From positions 493,324 through 557,323 of the forward strand of contig NZ_ASWE01000001.1 of assembly GCF_000407505.1 (NCBI RefSeq): 64,000 nt of DNA, written 5' to 3'. This document shows, piece after piece, positions 47,757-57,350 of this stretch. The first letter of the stretch is position 1; every line of letters begins with the position of its first letter. Under the pieces are notes generated by a model. That model saw only the letters and a list, made by a program, of their open reading frames with translations, searched no databases and was not told the DNA's origin. A program made the position numbers and the translations under genes. The stretch comes from Enterococcus phoeniculicola ATCC BAA-412. GTDB taxonomy: Bacteria; Bacillota; Bacilli; Lactobacillales; Enterococcaceae.

Positions 47757-47796
47757 TAACAATAGATACATAAATATTATTAGGGGGAAGTAAAAA

Positions 47797-48939
47797 ATGA
47801 AAAAAATTACGTTAACAACGGTAGCGTTATTGGCGCTATTGGCAATGACAGGTTGCTCACCCGATGATAAGGGATCTTCAAGTTCTTCTAGCACGGCAAC
47901 TTCACAAAGTAGTTCAGTGACTGCTGAAAGCTCAAGTGAAACAGCAAGTGCGGAGATTAAAATTGCTGATGGAAGCACAACAGATTCAGCTCCAGCAGAA
48001 GGAACAGTCTATATGAGACAGCTGTTGACAGCACCTCACGGAACAAAATCTTTTGCTGTAGTGAATGTGACAATGAATGGAGATAAAATTTTAAATGTTC
48101 AATTAGATGAATTTCAATATGTATCACCTGATGATTTTGAAGGGGTACCAAACGCAAAAGGCGCATTCGGTGAAGCTTTCCCAGCGGATACTGTATTATC
48201 TAGTAAACGTGTAAATAATGAAGCGTACTCTAAGATGATGGCAGACAAAGGTGGCGCAACACAAACATGGGAAGAGAGTATGAGTGCCATTGCAAAATTT
48301 GCTGAAGGAAAAACAGCGACCGAATTAGAAGCAGCTGTTAAGGATTTAGATGCATTAGGAAAAGACGGAAACCCTGCCGATGTAGTAACAGGTGCAACAT
48401 TCTCTGATACGTCAGGCTACTTGCAATCTATCATTGATACAGCAAATAAAGGAATGATTTTTGAAGGAGAAAAAACAGAAGCAGCTAATCTGAAAGAAGT
48501 GCAAGTTCTTGGTGCGCCTCACGGAGATAAATCATTCTCAGTAACAACCGTTGCACTAGACGGAGAGAAATTAGCTGCCGTAGCTTTAGATGAATTCCAA
48601 TATGTTAGCCCAGCTGACTTTGGAGGGGTACCGAACTCTGATGCTGATTTTGGTGCAGATGTGAAGGATGGATTGGTGTTGTCTTCAAAAGAAGCAAACA
48701 ATGAAGCCTATTCATCAATGATGGCAGATAAAGGTGGTGCTACAAACACCTATGCAGACAATATGAAAGCTGTGACTCAATTTGCATTAGGAAAAACAGC
48801 AGCTGAATTAGAAAAGACTATTGGTGAGCTTGATAAATTAGGCGAAGATGATAGTCCAGCAGATGTAGTAACAGGCGCAACATTCTCTGATACTGCAGGA
48901 TACCTGCAAGCAATTGTTGATGCGATGAAAGCTGTTTAA
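47797..48939 (+). CDS. Lipoprotein with two FMN-binding domains (PplA-like)
   Basis: This 380-residue protein has a lipoprotein signal peptide with lipobox AMTGC, a 45-residue Ser/Thr-rich linker and two tandem copies of a domain of about 150 residues. Each has LDEFQYVSP, NNEAYS.MMADKGGAT and, near the end, DVVTGAT (Asp195-Thr201 and Asp356-Thr362). DXX(S/T)GAT is the motif on whose last Thr ApbE enzymes attach FMN covalently. PplA of Listeria, used in extracellular electron transfer, has the same two-domain layout, so this is probably a surface electron-transfer flavoprotein. Other genes of that pathway are not in the window. It is transcribed alone, between terminators. Confidence 0.85.
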   Translation: MKKITLTTVALLALLAMTGCSPDDKGSSSSSSTATSQSSSVTAESSSETASAEIKIADGSTTDSAPAEGTVYMRQLLTAPHGTKSFAVVNVTMNGDKILNVQLDEFQYVSPDDFEGVPNAKGAFGEAFPADTVLSSKRVNNEAYSKMMADKGGATQTWEESMSAIAKFAEGKTATELEAAVKDLDALGKDGNPADVVTGATFSDTSGYLQSIIDTANKGMIFEGEKTEAANLKEVQVLGAPHGDKSFSVTTVALDGEKLAAVALDEFQYVSPADFGGVPNSDADFGADVKDGLVLSSKEANNEAYSSMMADKGGATNTYADNMKAVTQFALGKTAAELEKTIGELDKLGEDDSPADVVTGATFSDTAGYLQAIVDAMKAV

Positions 48940-48960
48940 CTGATTATAAAATAGATAAAT

Positions 48961-49003
48961 AAACACCAGTAGAGCCTTTTAAAAAGCTTTACTGGTGTTT
49001 TTG
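48961..49003 (+). terminator. Terminator after the flavin lipoprotein
   Basis: AAACACCAGTAGAGCC pairs with GCTTTACTGGTGTTT, followed by TTGAATACG. On the minus strand the hairpin lies some 75 bp after the DUF3592-type gene, so it may serve both. Confidence 0.8.
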
Positions 49004-49076
49004 AATACGATATAAATTTTTTCTTCCTTATATAGAAAGCAGTTTACACAATAAAAGTAAACCAATAGGGAACTTA

Positions 49077-49637
49077 TTATAACTCAACCACATTTCCTAT
49101 ACTTTCATCTACATCTACAAAATATTTTTTTAAGTTATTTTTATCGTAGTATACAATGACTTTATTGTCAGAGAGAAATGGAATTGGGTTTCTTCGGAGC
49201 AGTTTGCTTTTAAAATTCAACTGTTCTCCTGTGAGTTTTTTATAAGAACATATAAGATACATAGCAGGGTAGTGGTTCACCCTAACGTGAGAAGGCAGAT
49301 AGTCAACAACCTCGGCAACTATTTTTTCTCCAGAATCCTTTAGATTAATCACTCTCTTTTTTTTATAATAATTCCTGCCAATAAAAATACCAGCTGTAAC
49401 TAAAAGTAGCCCGCCAACACCGCCAAACGTGCTTAAGAAAATTAACCGAAAAGTGTGAACATTAGCAGCAGAATAAGGTTGTTCAACACCATTTACTGAC
49501 ATATGAAAGTTACTTTCGTTTATTGGAATAATCTGTAAAATAAGTCCTATACTGAGAAACAGTAACCCTAGACCAAGAAGGAGATAGCCTACCCAAGTGA
49601 AATTGTAAAAGAAGCTTTTTCTTTTTTTAAACTGCAT
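49077..49637 (-). CDS. Membrane protein of the DUF3592 type
   Basis: This 186-residue protein has two membrane helices (about residues 15-35, and about 70-90: LSTFGGVGGLLLVTAGIFIG) with a short outside loop between, and a C-terminal soluble beta-rich domain (GEKIVAEVVDYLP, YLICSYKKLTG, NKVIVYYDKNN). The pattern of a two-helix anchor followed by a VxAxV...Y...Y-strand domain fits DUF3592 proteins, whose function is unknown. No partner gene is near. Confidence 0.75.
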   Translation of the reverse strand: MQFKKRKSFFYNFTWVGYLLLGLGLLFLSIGLILQIIPINESNFHMSVNGVEQPYSAANVHTFRLIFLSTFGGVGGLLLVTAGIFIGRNYYKKKRVINLKDSGEKIVAEVVDYLPSHVRVNHYPAMYLICSYKKLTGEQLNFKSKLLRRNPIPFLSDNKVIVYYDKNNLKKYFVDVDESIGNVVEL

Positions 49638-50430
49638 AAAATCCTCCGCTAAAATTAGTAATTACAGTCTTATTATAGCGGAATGCTAACGAGTGAACAA
49701 GTTTGCTTGTTGGAGTAAATAAGGGGAATAAACATGTAATTGACAGACTTCTTTGTTAGAAGCTAGGTAAAAAGACTAGATGGGTTGCTTTGATAATCTT
49801 AATAAAGCGGCACTAGACAGTGTAGAATAAAAGAAAAAATATTGATGGCAATCGTCACGACAAGAGATGAACGCCATACTTGTAAAATGGTCAAACTCTA
49901 TCTAAAAAAAGAGGTTGAACTTATCAATAAGTATAAACTATTTTCGCTTTAATTAAGTGGATAAGACAAACCAAAACAACAGGTTCATTAGTTTGCGCGA
50001 GGATAGGTTTCTGCTTTGGTCAGATAGTCATGAACAATAGTTAATTTCAAAACTGTTTCATCAAGTTGCTACTCATCTTTTATTTGATAGATGCTTAATT
50101 TTAGTAGTTATTATCTAATAGAAAATCATTAAAATTTCACAAACTTTAGATTGGAAAGTCTGTTGACTTTTCAGTCTTTTTTTTTGTGAAAAAAGAGAAA
50201 ATCTATCCCTGCTAAATGAGAAATAGTGAGTGAATAAATATTCTGAAAATTTAATCTTTTTATGAAAAATATTGAAAAAATAACTTTTTGAAAAGAAGAA
50301 CGCTGAGTTACAGGCTTTTTTGAGAGGTATTAATATTATTAATATTGAAATAGGAATTAACAATTTGTATCCGTTTTCATTAAGAGGTAAATTAAATATA
50401 GCAAGAAGATTGAATGAATGAGGTGGGAAA
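49638..50430. other. Non-coding region upstream of the bkd operon, with a cre-like site
   Basis: No convincing gene. A short frame at 49850-49960 (35 codons, MAIVTTRDERHTCK start) has no RBS. A minus-strand patch near 49985-50075 reads LDETVLKLTIVHDYLTKAE between stops and may be a gene fragment. The bases before ptb are very AT-rich (TATTAATATTATTAATATT at about 50328-50346) and include a cre-like site. Confidence 0.5.
50366..50379. promoter_or_regulatory. Possible cre site before ptb
   Basis: TGTATCCGTTTTCA matches TGNAARCGNWWNCA at 12 of 14 positions. Catabolite repression of the bkd operon is known in Enterococcus faecalis, which fits. Confidence 0.45.
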
Positions 50431-51255
50431 ATGATTACTGTTTCTGTGGCAGGCGGCTCACAGCCTGAAATTTTAGAACTAGTAAAAATGGCAAAAAAAC
50501 AGCATTCTGATGAGCTTTCGTTTGTTGTATTTGATACAAATGAAAATATTGCAGATGAATCTATATGGACGTATCAGAAATGTGAGGATGAGCTGGAGGT
50601 AGCAAAAAGGGCAGTTGCCCTTGTAGCAAATGGCGAGGCAGATATTTTATTAAAAGGAATTATTCAAACACATACTTTATTAAAAGAATTATTAAATAAC
50701 GATCATGAGTTGAAAACAAAAAAGGTGTTATCTCATGTTGCGATGGTGGAGTTGCCAGAATTTAATCAATCGTTTTTATTAACAGATTGTGCAATGAATA
50801 TTGCACCTACTCAAGAAACTATGATAGAAATTATCGAGAATGTGAAAGAAGTGGCCCACAAGATTGGCCTTGCTTCACCCAAAATTGCACTGCTAAGTGC
50901 CGCAGAAAATTACAACCCAAAAATGCCTTCATCTGTCTTAGCAACAGAGATGACAAAGCAGTTTCAAAACGTACAAGATGCAATCATTTTCGGCCCGCTT
51001 TCTTTTGATTTAGCTTTATCAAAAGAAGCTGTTGCACACAAACGTTATGAAGGACCTATTATGGGAAATGCGGATGTGCTCGTTGTCCCAGCGATTGATG
51101 CAGGAAATGCTCTTTATAAATCACTGACCATTTTTGCAGGGGCAAAAGTTGGCGGAACGATTGTAGGAACAAAAGTTCCTGTGGTGTTAACTTCCAGAAG
51201 TGATTCTACACAGAGTAAGCTACACTCGCTAGAATTTGCAATAAAACAGATATAG
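50431..51255 (+). CDS. ptb: Phosphate butyryltransferase
   Basis: This 274-residue enzyme exchanges CoA for phosphate on butyryl-, isobutyryl- and other branched acyl-CoAs made by the dehydrogenase complex. It belongs to the Pta/Ptb family: VANGEADILLKGIIQTHTLLKELL, FLLTDCAMNIAP, and the end GAKVGGTIVGTKVPVVLTSRSD are typical. It opens the ptb-buk-bkdDABC operon. Confidence 0.95.
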   Translation: MITVSVAGGSQPEILELVKMAKKQHSDELSFVVFDTNENIADESIWTYQKCEDELEVAKRAVALVANGEADILLKGIIQTHTLLKELLNNDHELKTKKVLSHVAMVELPEFNQSFLLTDCAMNIAPTQETMIEIIENVKEVAHKIGLASPKIALLSAAENYNPKMPSSVLATEMTKQFQNVQDAIIFGPLSFDLALSKEAVAHKRYEGPIMGNADVLVVPAIDAGNALYKSLTIFAGAKVGGTIVGTKVPVVLTSRSDSTQSKLHSLEFAIKQI

Positions 51256-51291
51256 AAACCAGTTTATTAAAAGAAGAGCAGGAGAGAAAGT

Positions 51292-52362
51292 ATGGAACCT
51301 ATTTTAGTTATTAATCCAGGATCAACATCAACAAAGTTAGCCATTTTTAGTAACCATGAATTAATAGCAGAAGAAACAATTCGTCATAGTTTAGAGGAAA
51401 TTGCCCAGTTTAAGGGCGTGATTGATCAAATCGATTTTCGCTATAAACTAATTTTAGCGTTTATTGACAAACATCACTTGTCAGAAAAACTAGTCGCTGT
51501 TGTCGGACGTGGAGGATTATTAAAACCAATTCCAGGAGGCACCTACAATATTAATGAAGACATGCTCGCTGACTTAAAAGAAGAAAGATACAATACACAC
51601 GCATCCAATTTAGGAGCGATTTTAGCAAATGAAATTGCCGAAAAGTGGGGGATTCCAGCTTATATAGTCGATCCTGTAGTGGTAGATGAACTCCAGCCAT
51701 TAGCAAAAATTTCTGGGTTAAAAGGAATTGACAGACGAAGTGTGAGTCATGCGCTAAATCAAAAAGCAGTAGCAAGAAAGATTACTGGCGATTTAGGGAA
51801 AACCTATGAAACCAGTTCGGTTATCGTCGCCCATCTAGGTGGCGGTATAAGTGTTGGTGCGCATAAAAATGGGAAGATGATTGATGTGATTAACGGCTTG
51901 GATGGAGAAGGAGCGTATACTCCTGAAAGAAGCGGAGGACTTCCATTGGTGGACTTTGCAGACTTGGTTATCCAAAAAAAATTATCACTGGCTGAGGTAA
52001 AAAAACTGATTGCCGGTAATGCAGGCATTAAGTCTTATCTAGGGGAAACAGATTTAAGAATTGTTGAAAAACGAATGAATGAAGGCGATGAAGAGGCAAA
52101 GTATTACTTAGATGGTATGTGCTATCAAGTTGGAAAAAGCGTTTCAGAGCTTGCAGCTGTTTTAAAAGGAAAGGTAGACGCCATTATTTTAACAGGTGGA
52201 GTGATGTATTCAGAGTATACAAGAAATAAGATTACAGAGTATGTGGAATGGATAGCTCCTGTAAAGGTCTTTCCCGGTGAAATGGAGATGGAAGCTTTGT
52301 ATGAAGGAGTCTATCGTGTCTTGAACGGTGAAGAAACAGCATTAGACTATCAAAGAGCATGA
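51292..52362 (+). CDS. buk: Butyrate kinase
   Basis: This 356-residue ASKHA kinase turns acyl-phosphate and ADP into acid and ATP, giving energy from branched-chain keto acids. Motifs: NPGSTSTKLAIFS at residues 6-18, GRGGLLKPIPGGTY, AHLGGGISVGAHKNG and the adenosine site ILTGGVMYSEY. It lies 36 bp after ptb. Confidence 0.96.
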   Translation: MEPILVINPGSTSTKLAIFSNHELIAEETIRHSLEEIAQFKGVIDQIDFRYKLILAFIDKHHLSEKLVAVVGRGGLLKPIPGGTYNINEDMLADLKEERYNTHASNLGAILANEIAEKWGIPAYIVDPVVVDELQPLAKISGLKGIDRRSVSHALNQKAVARKITGDLGKTYETSSVIVAHLGGGISVGAHKNGKMIDVINGLDGEGAYTPERSGGLPLVDFADLVIQKKLSLAEVKKLIAGNAGIKSYLGETDLRIVEKRMNEGDEEAKYYLDGMCYQVGKSVSELAAVLKGKVDAIILTGGVMYSEYTRNKITEYVEWIAPVKVFPGEMEMEALYEGVYRVLNGEETALDYQRA

Positions 52363-52375
52363 GGAGTGATGAAAA

Positions 52376-53785
52376 GTGGCAGAACAAACTGATTTACTTA
52401 TTTTAGGTGGCGGAACAGGCGGTTATGTGGCAGCGATTCGGGCAGCTCAAAGCGGGTTGAAGGTAACGATTGTTGAAAAATATAAATTAGGAGGGACGTG
52501 TTTACACAAAGGATGTATTCCAACAAAAGCGTTACTGCGAAGCGCAGAAGTTTATGACACGTTGAAGGCAGCAAACACATTTGGGATTGAAACAAAAGAA
52601 GCGGTAGTAAATTTTAAAAAGATTCAAGAACGTAAGCAATCAGTCATTAACCAACTACACAAAGGGGTCGAAGGGTTATGCAAGAAAAATAAAATTACTG
52701 TTTTGGAAGGAGAAGGAGCTGTTTTAGGACCCTCTATCTTCTCTCCAGTTTCTGGTGCGGTTGCTGTTACCTTTAATGATAAAAGCAAAGAAGAAGAAAT
52801 TATCGTTCCAAAAAATGTGATTATTGCAACAGGTTCAAGTCCTAGAACATTACCGAATTTACCTTTAGATGAAAAAATGATTTTATCCTCTGACGGTATG
52901 TTGGAATTAGAAACTTTACCAGAGTCAATCGTGATTGTCGGCGGCGGAGTTATCGGCGTGGAATGGGCATCATTATTGAACAGCTTAGGAGTAAAAGTGA
53001 CAATTGTTGAATTTTTAGATCGATTATTAATAAATGAAAGCGTTTCTATTTCTCGCGAGCTGAAGAAGAGTTTAGAGAAAAAAGGAATTCGTATTCTGCT
53101 TAGCAGTAAAGTGGAATCTGCAGAAATTACAGATGAAAAAGTAGCTGTAACGATTGAAGGAAAAGAGCCGATAACTGTCGATAAAGTCATGGTAGCGATT
53201 GGTCGTTCTCCAAATGTGGAGGGATTTGGGTTACAAAATACTTCAGTAAAATACAATCCAAAAGGGATAGAAGTCAATGAATTTTATCAAACGACAGAAG
53301 GACATATCTATGCAATCGGTGATTGTATCGATACGATGCAGCTAGCGCATGTAGCCATGAAAGAAGGCGAATTGGCTGTTGCTCACATACTTAAAGAAAC
53401 CGTTGAACCATTAAATTATACGAATGTTCCTCGTGGTGTGTATACAAATCCTGAAATAGCAAGCGTGGGGTATGTGAAAGAAAATGTACCGAAAGAGAAA
53501 AAAGTAAAAATTGGCACCTTTAATTTTTCCGGAAATGGGAAATCATTGGTTTATGGGGAAAGCGAAGGGTTCGTAGAAGTGATTCGCGATCTTGAAACAG
53601 ATGATTTATTAGGTGTTTCTATCATAGGACCGCATGCGACAGACTTAATCACTGAAGCAAGCACTGCAATCTATATGGATGCCTCTCCGATAGAAATTGG
53701 CGAAGCAATTCATCCGCATCCGACGTTAACAGAAGCAATTCAAGAAGCAGCATTAGACACATATGGCAAAGCCATTCATAAATAA
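52376..53785 (+). CDS. bkdD: Dihydrolipoamide dehydrogenase, E3 of the branched-chain complex
   Basis: This 469-residue flavoprotein reoxidises lipoamide on E2 with NAD+. Seen are the FAD site LGGGTGGYVAAIRAAQ, redox disulfide GGTCLHKGCIPTK, NAD site IVGGGVIGVEWASLL and the C-terminal base pair EAIHPHPTLTE. The start is GTG at 52376. It is the E3 of the bkd operon. Confidence 0.96.
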   Translation: MAEQTDLLILGGGTGGYVAAIRAAQSGLKVTIVEKYKLGGTCLHKGCIPTKALLRSAEVYDTLKAANTFGIETKEAVVNFKKIQERKQSVINQLHKGVEGLCKKNKITVLEGEGAVLGPSIFSPVSGAVAVTFNDKSKEEEIIVPKNVIIATGSSPRTLPNLPLDEKMILSSDGMLELETLPESIVIVGGGVIGVEWASLLNSLGVKVTIVEFLDRLLINESVSISRELKKSLEKKGIRILLSSKVESAEITDEKVAVTIEGKEPITVDKVMVAIGRSPNVEGFGLQNTSVKYNPKGIEVNEFYQTTEGHIYAIGDCIDTMQLAHVAMKEGELAVAHILKETVEPLNYTNVPRGVYTNPEIASVGYVKENVPKEKKVKIGTFNFSGNGKSLVYGESEGFVEVIRDLETDDLLGVSIIGPHATDLITEASTAIYMDASPIEIGEAIHPHPTLTEAIQEAALDTYGKAIHK

Positions 53786-53802
53786 TAGAAAGGTTGATAA
53801 CT

Positions 53803-54789
53803 ATGAAAACGTTGAAAAAATCAGGTTTAAGTAAAGAAGAAATGATTCAGGCTTACCGAGAGGTCTTGAGAGGACGACGCTTAGACGAACGGTTGTGGCA
53901 ATTGACACGAATTGGGAAAACCTCCTTTAATATCTCTGGTCAAGGGGCAGAAGTTGCTCAAGTAGCAATGGCAATGGCTTTTGATCCGAAAAAAGATTAC
54001 TTTTTACCTTACTATCGTGATATGACTGCTTGCTTAGTATGGGGAATGACGTCAAAAGATGTATTACTTGGTTCATTTGGGAAAGAAGCAGATCCTTCTT
54101 CTCACGGTCGTCAAATGCCAAACCATTATGGCTCAAAAGAACATAATATCGTTTCTTTCTCCTCCACTGTAAGTACACAAATGCCGTTAGCAACCGGTGT
54201 CGCTTATTCCGCACAATTGGAAAAATCTGACTTTGTTACTTTAACAACAACAGGAGAAGGCTCGGCAAATCAAGGAGAAGTTCAAGAAGCGATGAACTTC
54301 GCAGGTGTGAAAAAATTACCAGTTATCTTCGTCGTAGAAAACAATGATTACGCAATTTCTGTTCCAATCAAAGAACAGTATGCGAATGAAAAAATGTCTG
54401 ATCGTGCACATGGCTATGGATTTGAAGGAATCACAGTTGACGGAAATGATTTTACAGAAGTCTATCTAACCTTCAAAAAAGCTGTTGAAGATGCACGAAG
54501 TGGAAAAGGGCCTAAATTGATTGAGTTAATGGTTTCTCGTTTAACCTCTCATTCGGCAGATGATGATCAAAATGTGTATCGTTCAAAAGAAGAAATCGAA
54601 GAGATGAAGAAACATGATCCATTAGATACATTTGAAAAACAATTGATTGATGAAGGGTATCTATCAAAAGAAGAAATCGAAAAAATGGATGAAGAAGTTC
54701 GTGCAGAAGTGGATAAAGCGACTGACGAAGCAGAGGCAATGCCAGATCCATTAGCATCATCACTATTAGAACAAGTGTACGCAAAATAA
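53803..54789 (+). CDS. bkdA: Branched-chain alpha-keto acid dehydrogenase E1 alpha
   Basis: This 328-residue subunit pairs with BkdB to decarboxylate branched-chain 2-oxo acids with thiamine diphosphate. TPP-binding motif is TTTGEGSANQGEVQEAMNFA to VVENNDYAIS (the usual GDG is GEG). The phosphorylation-loop-like region SHSADDDQNVYRSKEEI marks it as BCKDH rather than pyruvate dehydrogenase. The ATG at 53803 follows AAAGG by nine bases; a TTG at 53794 is less likely. Confidence 0.95.
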   Translation: MKTLKKSGLSKEEMIQAYREVLRGRRLDERLWQLTRIGKTSFNISGQGAEVAQVAMAMAFDPKKDYFLPYYRDMTACLVWGMTSKDVLLGSFGKEADPSSHGRQMPNHYGSKEHNIVSFSSTVSTQMPLATGVAYSAQLEKSDFVTLTTTGEGSANQGEVQEAMNFAGVKKLPVIFVVENNDYAISVPIKEQYANEKMSDRAHGYGFEGITVDGNDFTEVYLTFKKAVEDARSGKGPKLIELMVSRLTSHSADDDQNVYRSKEEIEEMKKHDPLDTFEKQLIDEGYLSKEEIEKMDEEVRAEVDKATDEAEAMPDPLASSLLEQVYAK

Positions 54790-54811
54790 AAGACGGAGAG
54801 GAATGAATAAA

Positions 54812-55798
54812 ATGGCTGAAATGACATATTTAGAGGCAATTAATTTAGGGATTTCAGAAGAAATGTCTCGTGATGAGAAAGTAGTTATTTTTGGAGAAGA
54901 CGTGGGTGGAGAAAAAGGCGGCGTATTTGGTGTAACAAAAGGATTAGCTGCAAAATTTGGTGATGATCGCTGTTTTAATACACCCCTTACTGAAGGACTT
55001 ATTGGCGGGCTTGCGATTGGTTTAGGATTAAGAGGCTATCGAGCGATTGGTGAATTTCAGTTTGCAGATTACATTTTACCTGCGACAAATCAAATTTTAT
55101 CAGAAGCAAGAACCATGCGTTATCGTACAAAAGGGGACTGGACTGCACCGATTGTGTACCGGACTCCTTATGGTGGTGGTGTTCGTGGTGGACTCTATCA
55201 CTCGCAATCAACAGAAAAAATCTTTTGTGGTCAACCAGGATTACGTGTCGTAACTCCTTCTAATCCATATGACGCAAAAGGGATGATAAAAGCGGCAATC
55301 CGCTCAGATGATCCAGTTATTTTCTATGAACATAAACGGTTATACCGCTTGTTGAAAGATGAAGTACCAACGGATGATTACATTGTGCCAATTGATAAAG
55401 CGAATGTTGTTCGTCAAGGATCCGACATTACAGTAATTGGCTATGGAATGATGCTTCAATATATCCTATCTGCAGCAGAAAAATTAGCGCAAGAAGGGAT
55501 TGAAGTAGAAGTAGTAGATGTCCGCTCATTGTATCCGCTTGATCGTGAAACACTTGTAAATGCCGCCAAAAAAACGGGGAAAGTACTACTAGTAACAGAA
55601 GATAATAAAGAAGGAAGCGTTATGAGTGAGATTGCAGCAATGATTTCAGAAGATGCATTATTCGATTTAGACGCACCGATTCAAAGACTTGCAGGACCAG
55701 ACGCGCCTAGCATGGGCTACGCATTACCGCTTGAAAGAGAGTTCTTAGTAAACGAAGAACAAGTAACCACTGCAATGAGAGAGTTAGCAGCATTTTAA
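54812..55798 (+). CDS. bkdB: Branched-chain alpha-keto acid dehydrogenase E1 beta
   Basis: This 328-residue subunit has the transketolase Pyr domain (TYLEAINLGISEEMSRDEKVV, GEDVGGEKGGVFGVTKGL, with the catalytic Glu region TPLTEGLIGG) and C-domain (DVRSLYPLDRETL). The start may be ATG 54812 (10 bases after GGAGAGG) or 54803, which lies very close to that RBS. Confidence 0.95.
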   Translation: MAEMTYLEAINLGISEEMSRDEKVVIFGEDVGGEKGGVFGVTKGLAAKFGDDRCFNTPLTEGLIGGLAIGLGLRGYRAIGEFQFADYILPATNQILSEARTMRYRTKGDWTAPIVYRTPYGGGVRGGLYHSQSTEKIFCGQPGLRVVTPSNPYDAKGMIKAAIRSDDPVIFYEHKRLYRLLKDEVPTDDYIVPIDKANVVRQGSDITVIGYGMMLQYILSAAEKLAQEGIEVEVVDVRSLYPLDRETLVNAAKKTGKVLLVTEDNKEGSVMSEIAAMISEDALFDLDAPIQRLAGPDAPSMGYALPLEREFLVNEEQVTTAMRELAAF

Positions 55799-55818
55799 TG
55801 GTGGATGAGGAGGAATAA

Positions 55819-57114
55819 ATGATGGCAATAAAAGAGATTCTAATGCCCAATTTAGGGGAAAGTGTCACAGAAGCTTCAGTCGTTCAATGGCTGGTACAAC
55901 CTGGTGACAAAGTAAAAAGATATAGTCCATTAATGGAAGTTGTCTCCGATAAAGTGACAACAGAGGTGCCTTCAGATTTTGAAGGAGTGGTAAAAGAGCA
56001 TTTAATAGAACTAGATACAGATGTGCCAATTGGGACAGCTGTAATGACTCTTGAGGTGGAAGGTGATGATTCAAAAACTGTTCCATCAGTTCCAGTCGAA
56101 GCAAGCACTACAGAGGTGAAGGAACAACCTGATACACCTGTTGCGGCTGCGCCAAAACCTGCTGGCAAGAATGCTGGGCGCTATTCACCTGCTGTGTTGA
56201 AGTTAGCACAAGAAAAAGGAATTGATTTGACAGAAGTAACGGGTACTGGAAATGAAGGAAGAATCACTCGAAAAGATATTATGAACTTCACTCCAGCAGC
56301 GATTGAAAAACCGGCAGTACTAGAAGCGGCACCAAAACAAGCAGCACCAGAGCCTGTTGCGCCAGCGTCAGTGAAACCAGCAACGCCTGCTCCTGCTCAC
56401 ATTCCAACAAATGGCAATGATACCGTTGTACCAGCAGATGGTGTTCGTAAAGCAATTGCAAAGAAAATGGTTCAAAGTGTCAACGAAATCCCACATGCCT
56501 GGATTATGGTTGAAGCAGATGTATCAAATATTGTTTCTCTTAGAAATAGTGTAAAAGAAGACTTCAAAAAGCAAGAAGGAATGTCACTCAGCTTCTTCCC
56601 ATTCTTTGCAAAAGCAGTGGTTCAAGCGTTGAAGAAAAATCCAAAAATCAATACGTCTTGGCAAGATGGAAATATTATCTATCACAATGATATTAATTTA
56701 TCCATTGCAGTAACAACAGACGATCATCTATACGTTCCAGTGATTCATCAAGCGGACAACTACTCACTGGCCGGTTTGACAAAAGAAATCAATCGCCTAG
56801 CAGGAGATGTTAGATCAGGAACACTGGCAAATGCAGATATGCAAGGTGGAACCTTCACTTTAAATAATACCGGCAGTTTAGGTTCTGTTCAGTCAATGGG
56901 CATTATCAATCATCCGCAAGCAGCTATTTTGCAGGTTGAATCAATTAATAAACGTGTGGTTCCAACCAAAGATGGCGGATTCAAGGTAGCAGACATGGTA
57001 AATTTATGTCTATCTATTGACCACCGTATTTTAGATGGACAGCAAGCAGGGAAATTCTTGAAGGATGTAAAAGAAAACTTAGCAAGATTTTCAAATGAAT
57101 CAGACATTTATTAA
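55819..57114 (+). CDS. bkdC: Branched-chain alpha-keto acid dehydrogenase E2 (lipoyl transacylase)
   Basis: This 431-residue core protein has one lipoyl domain (residues 1-80; Lys45 in VVSDKVTTEVPSD is lipoylated), a Pro/Ala-rich linker, a peripheral subunit-binding domain (about 115-150: YSPAVLKLAQEKGIDLTEV, TGNEGRITRKDI), a second Ala/Pro linker and the catalytic domain with DHRILDG near the end. It passes the branched acyl group to CoA. A terminator follows. Confidence 0.96.
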   Translation: MMAIKEILMPNLGESVTEASVVQWLVQPGDKVKRYSPLMEVVSDKVTTEVPSDFEGVVKEHLIELDTDVPIGTAVMTLEVEGDDSKTVPSVPVEASTTEVKEQPDTPVAAAPKPAGKNAGRYSPAVLKLAQEKGIDLTEVTGTGNEGRITRKDIMNFTPAAIEKPAVLEAAPKQAAPEPVAPASVKPATPAPAHIPTNGNDTVVPADGVRKAIAKKMVQSVNEIPHAWIMVEADVSNIVSLRNSVKEDFKKQEGMSLSFFPFFAKAVVQALKKNPKINTSWQDGNIIYHNDINLSIAVTTDDHLYVPVIHQADNYSLAGLTKEINRLAGDVRSGTLANADMQGGTFTLNNTGSLGSVQSMGIINHPQAAILQVESINKRVVPTKDGGFKVADMVNLCLSIDHRILDGQQAGKFLKDVKENLARFSNESDIY

Positions 57115-57149
57115 GCATTAAAAAAGAGCACAAATAACAGAAGAGAAAA

Positions 57150-57204
57150 GATCATCTGAGTATTTCAAGTGATTCAGCGAGGTAAATGCTTGGATGATTT
57201 TTTA
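57150..57204 (+). terminator. Terminator of the bkd operon
   Basis: ATCATCTGAGTATTT pairs with AAATGCTTGGATGAT across a 21-base loop and is followed by TTTTTTACT. Confidence 0.7.
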
Positions 57205-57350
57205 CTAGAATTGTTTTAAAAATTGATGTTATAAAAAGTGGCTGACAAAAATAACTAGTGAGTTACTCAAAAAAGTGATTTTCATCTAGTCATTCGGGTC
57301 ACATGCCATGAGGTAACTAAATTAAAAAATAAAAAATAGGGGAATCGATT

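Noticed and set aside
50328-50346. TATTAATATTATTAATATT as an operator before ptb
   Set aside because: It is a simple AT repeat that can arise by chance in such AT-rich DNA; no second copy supports a binding site.
52624-53277. Long minus-strand frame of 217 codons inside the E3 gene
   Set aside because: It is a shadow of bkdD, which has full family motifs; the minus frame has no RBS or domain.
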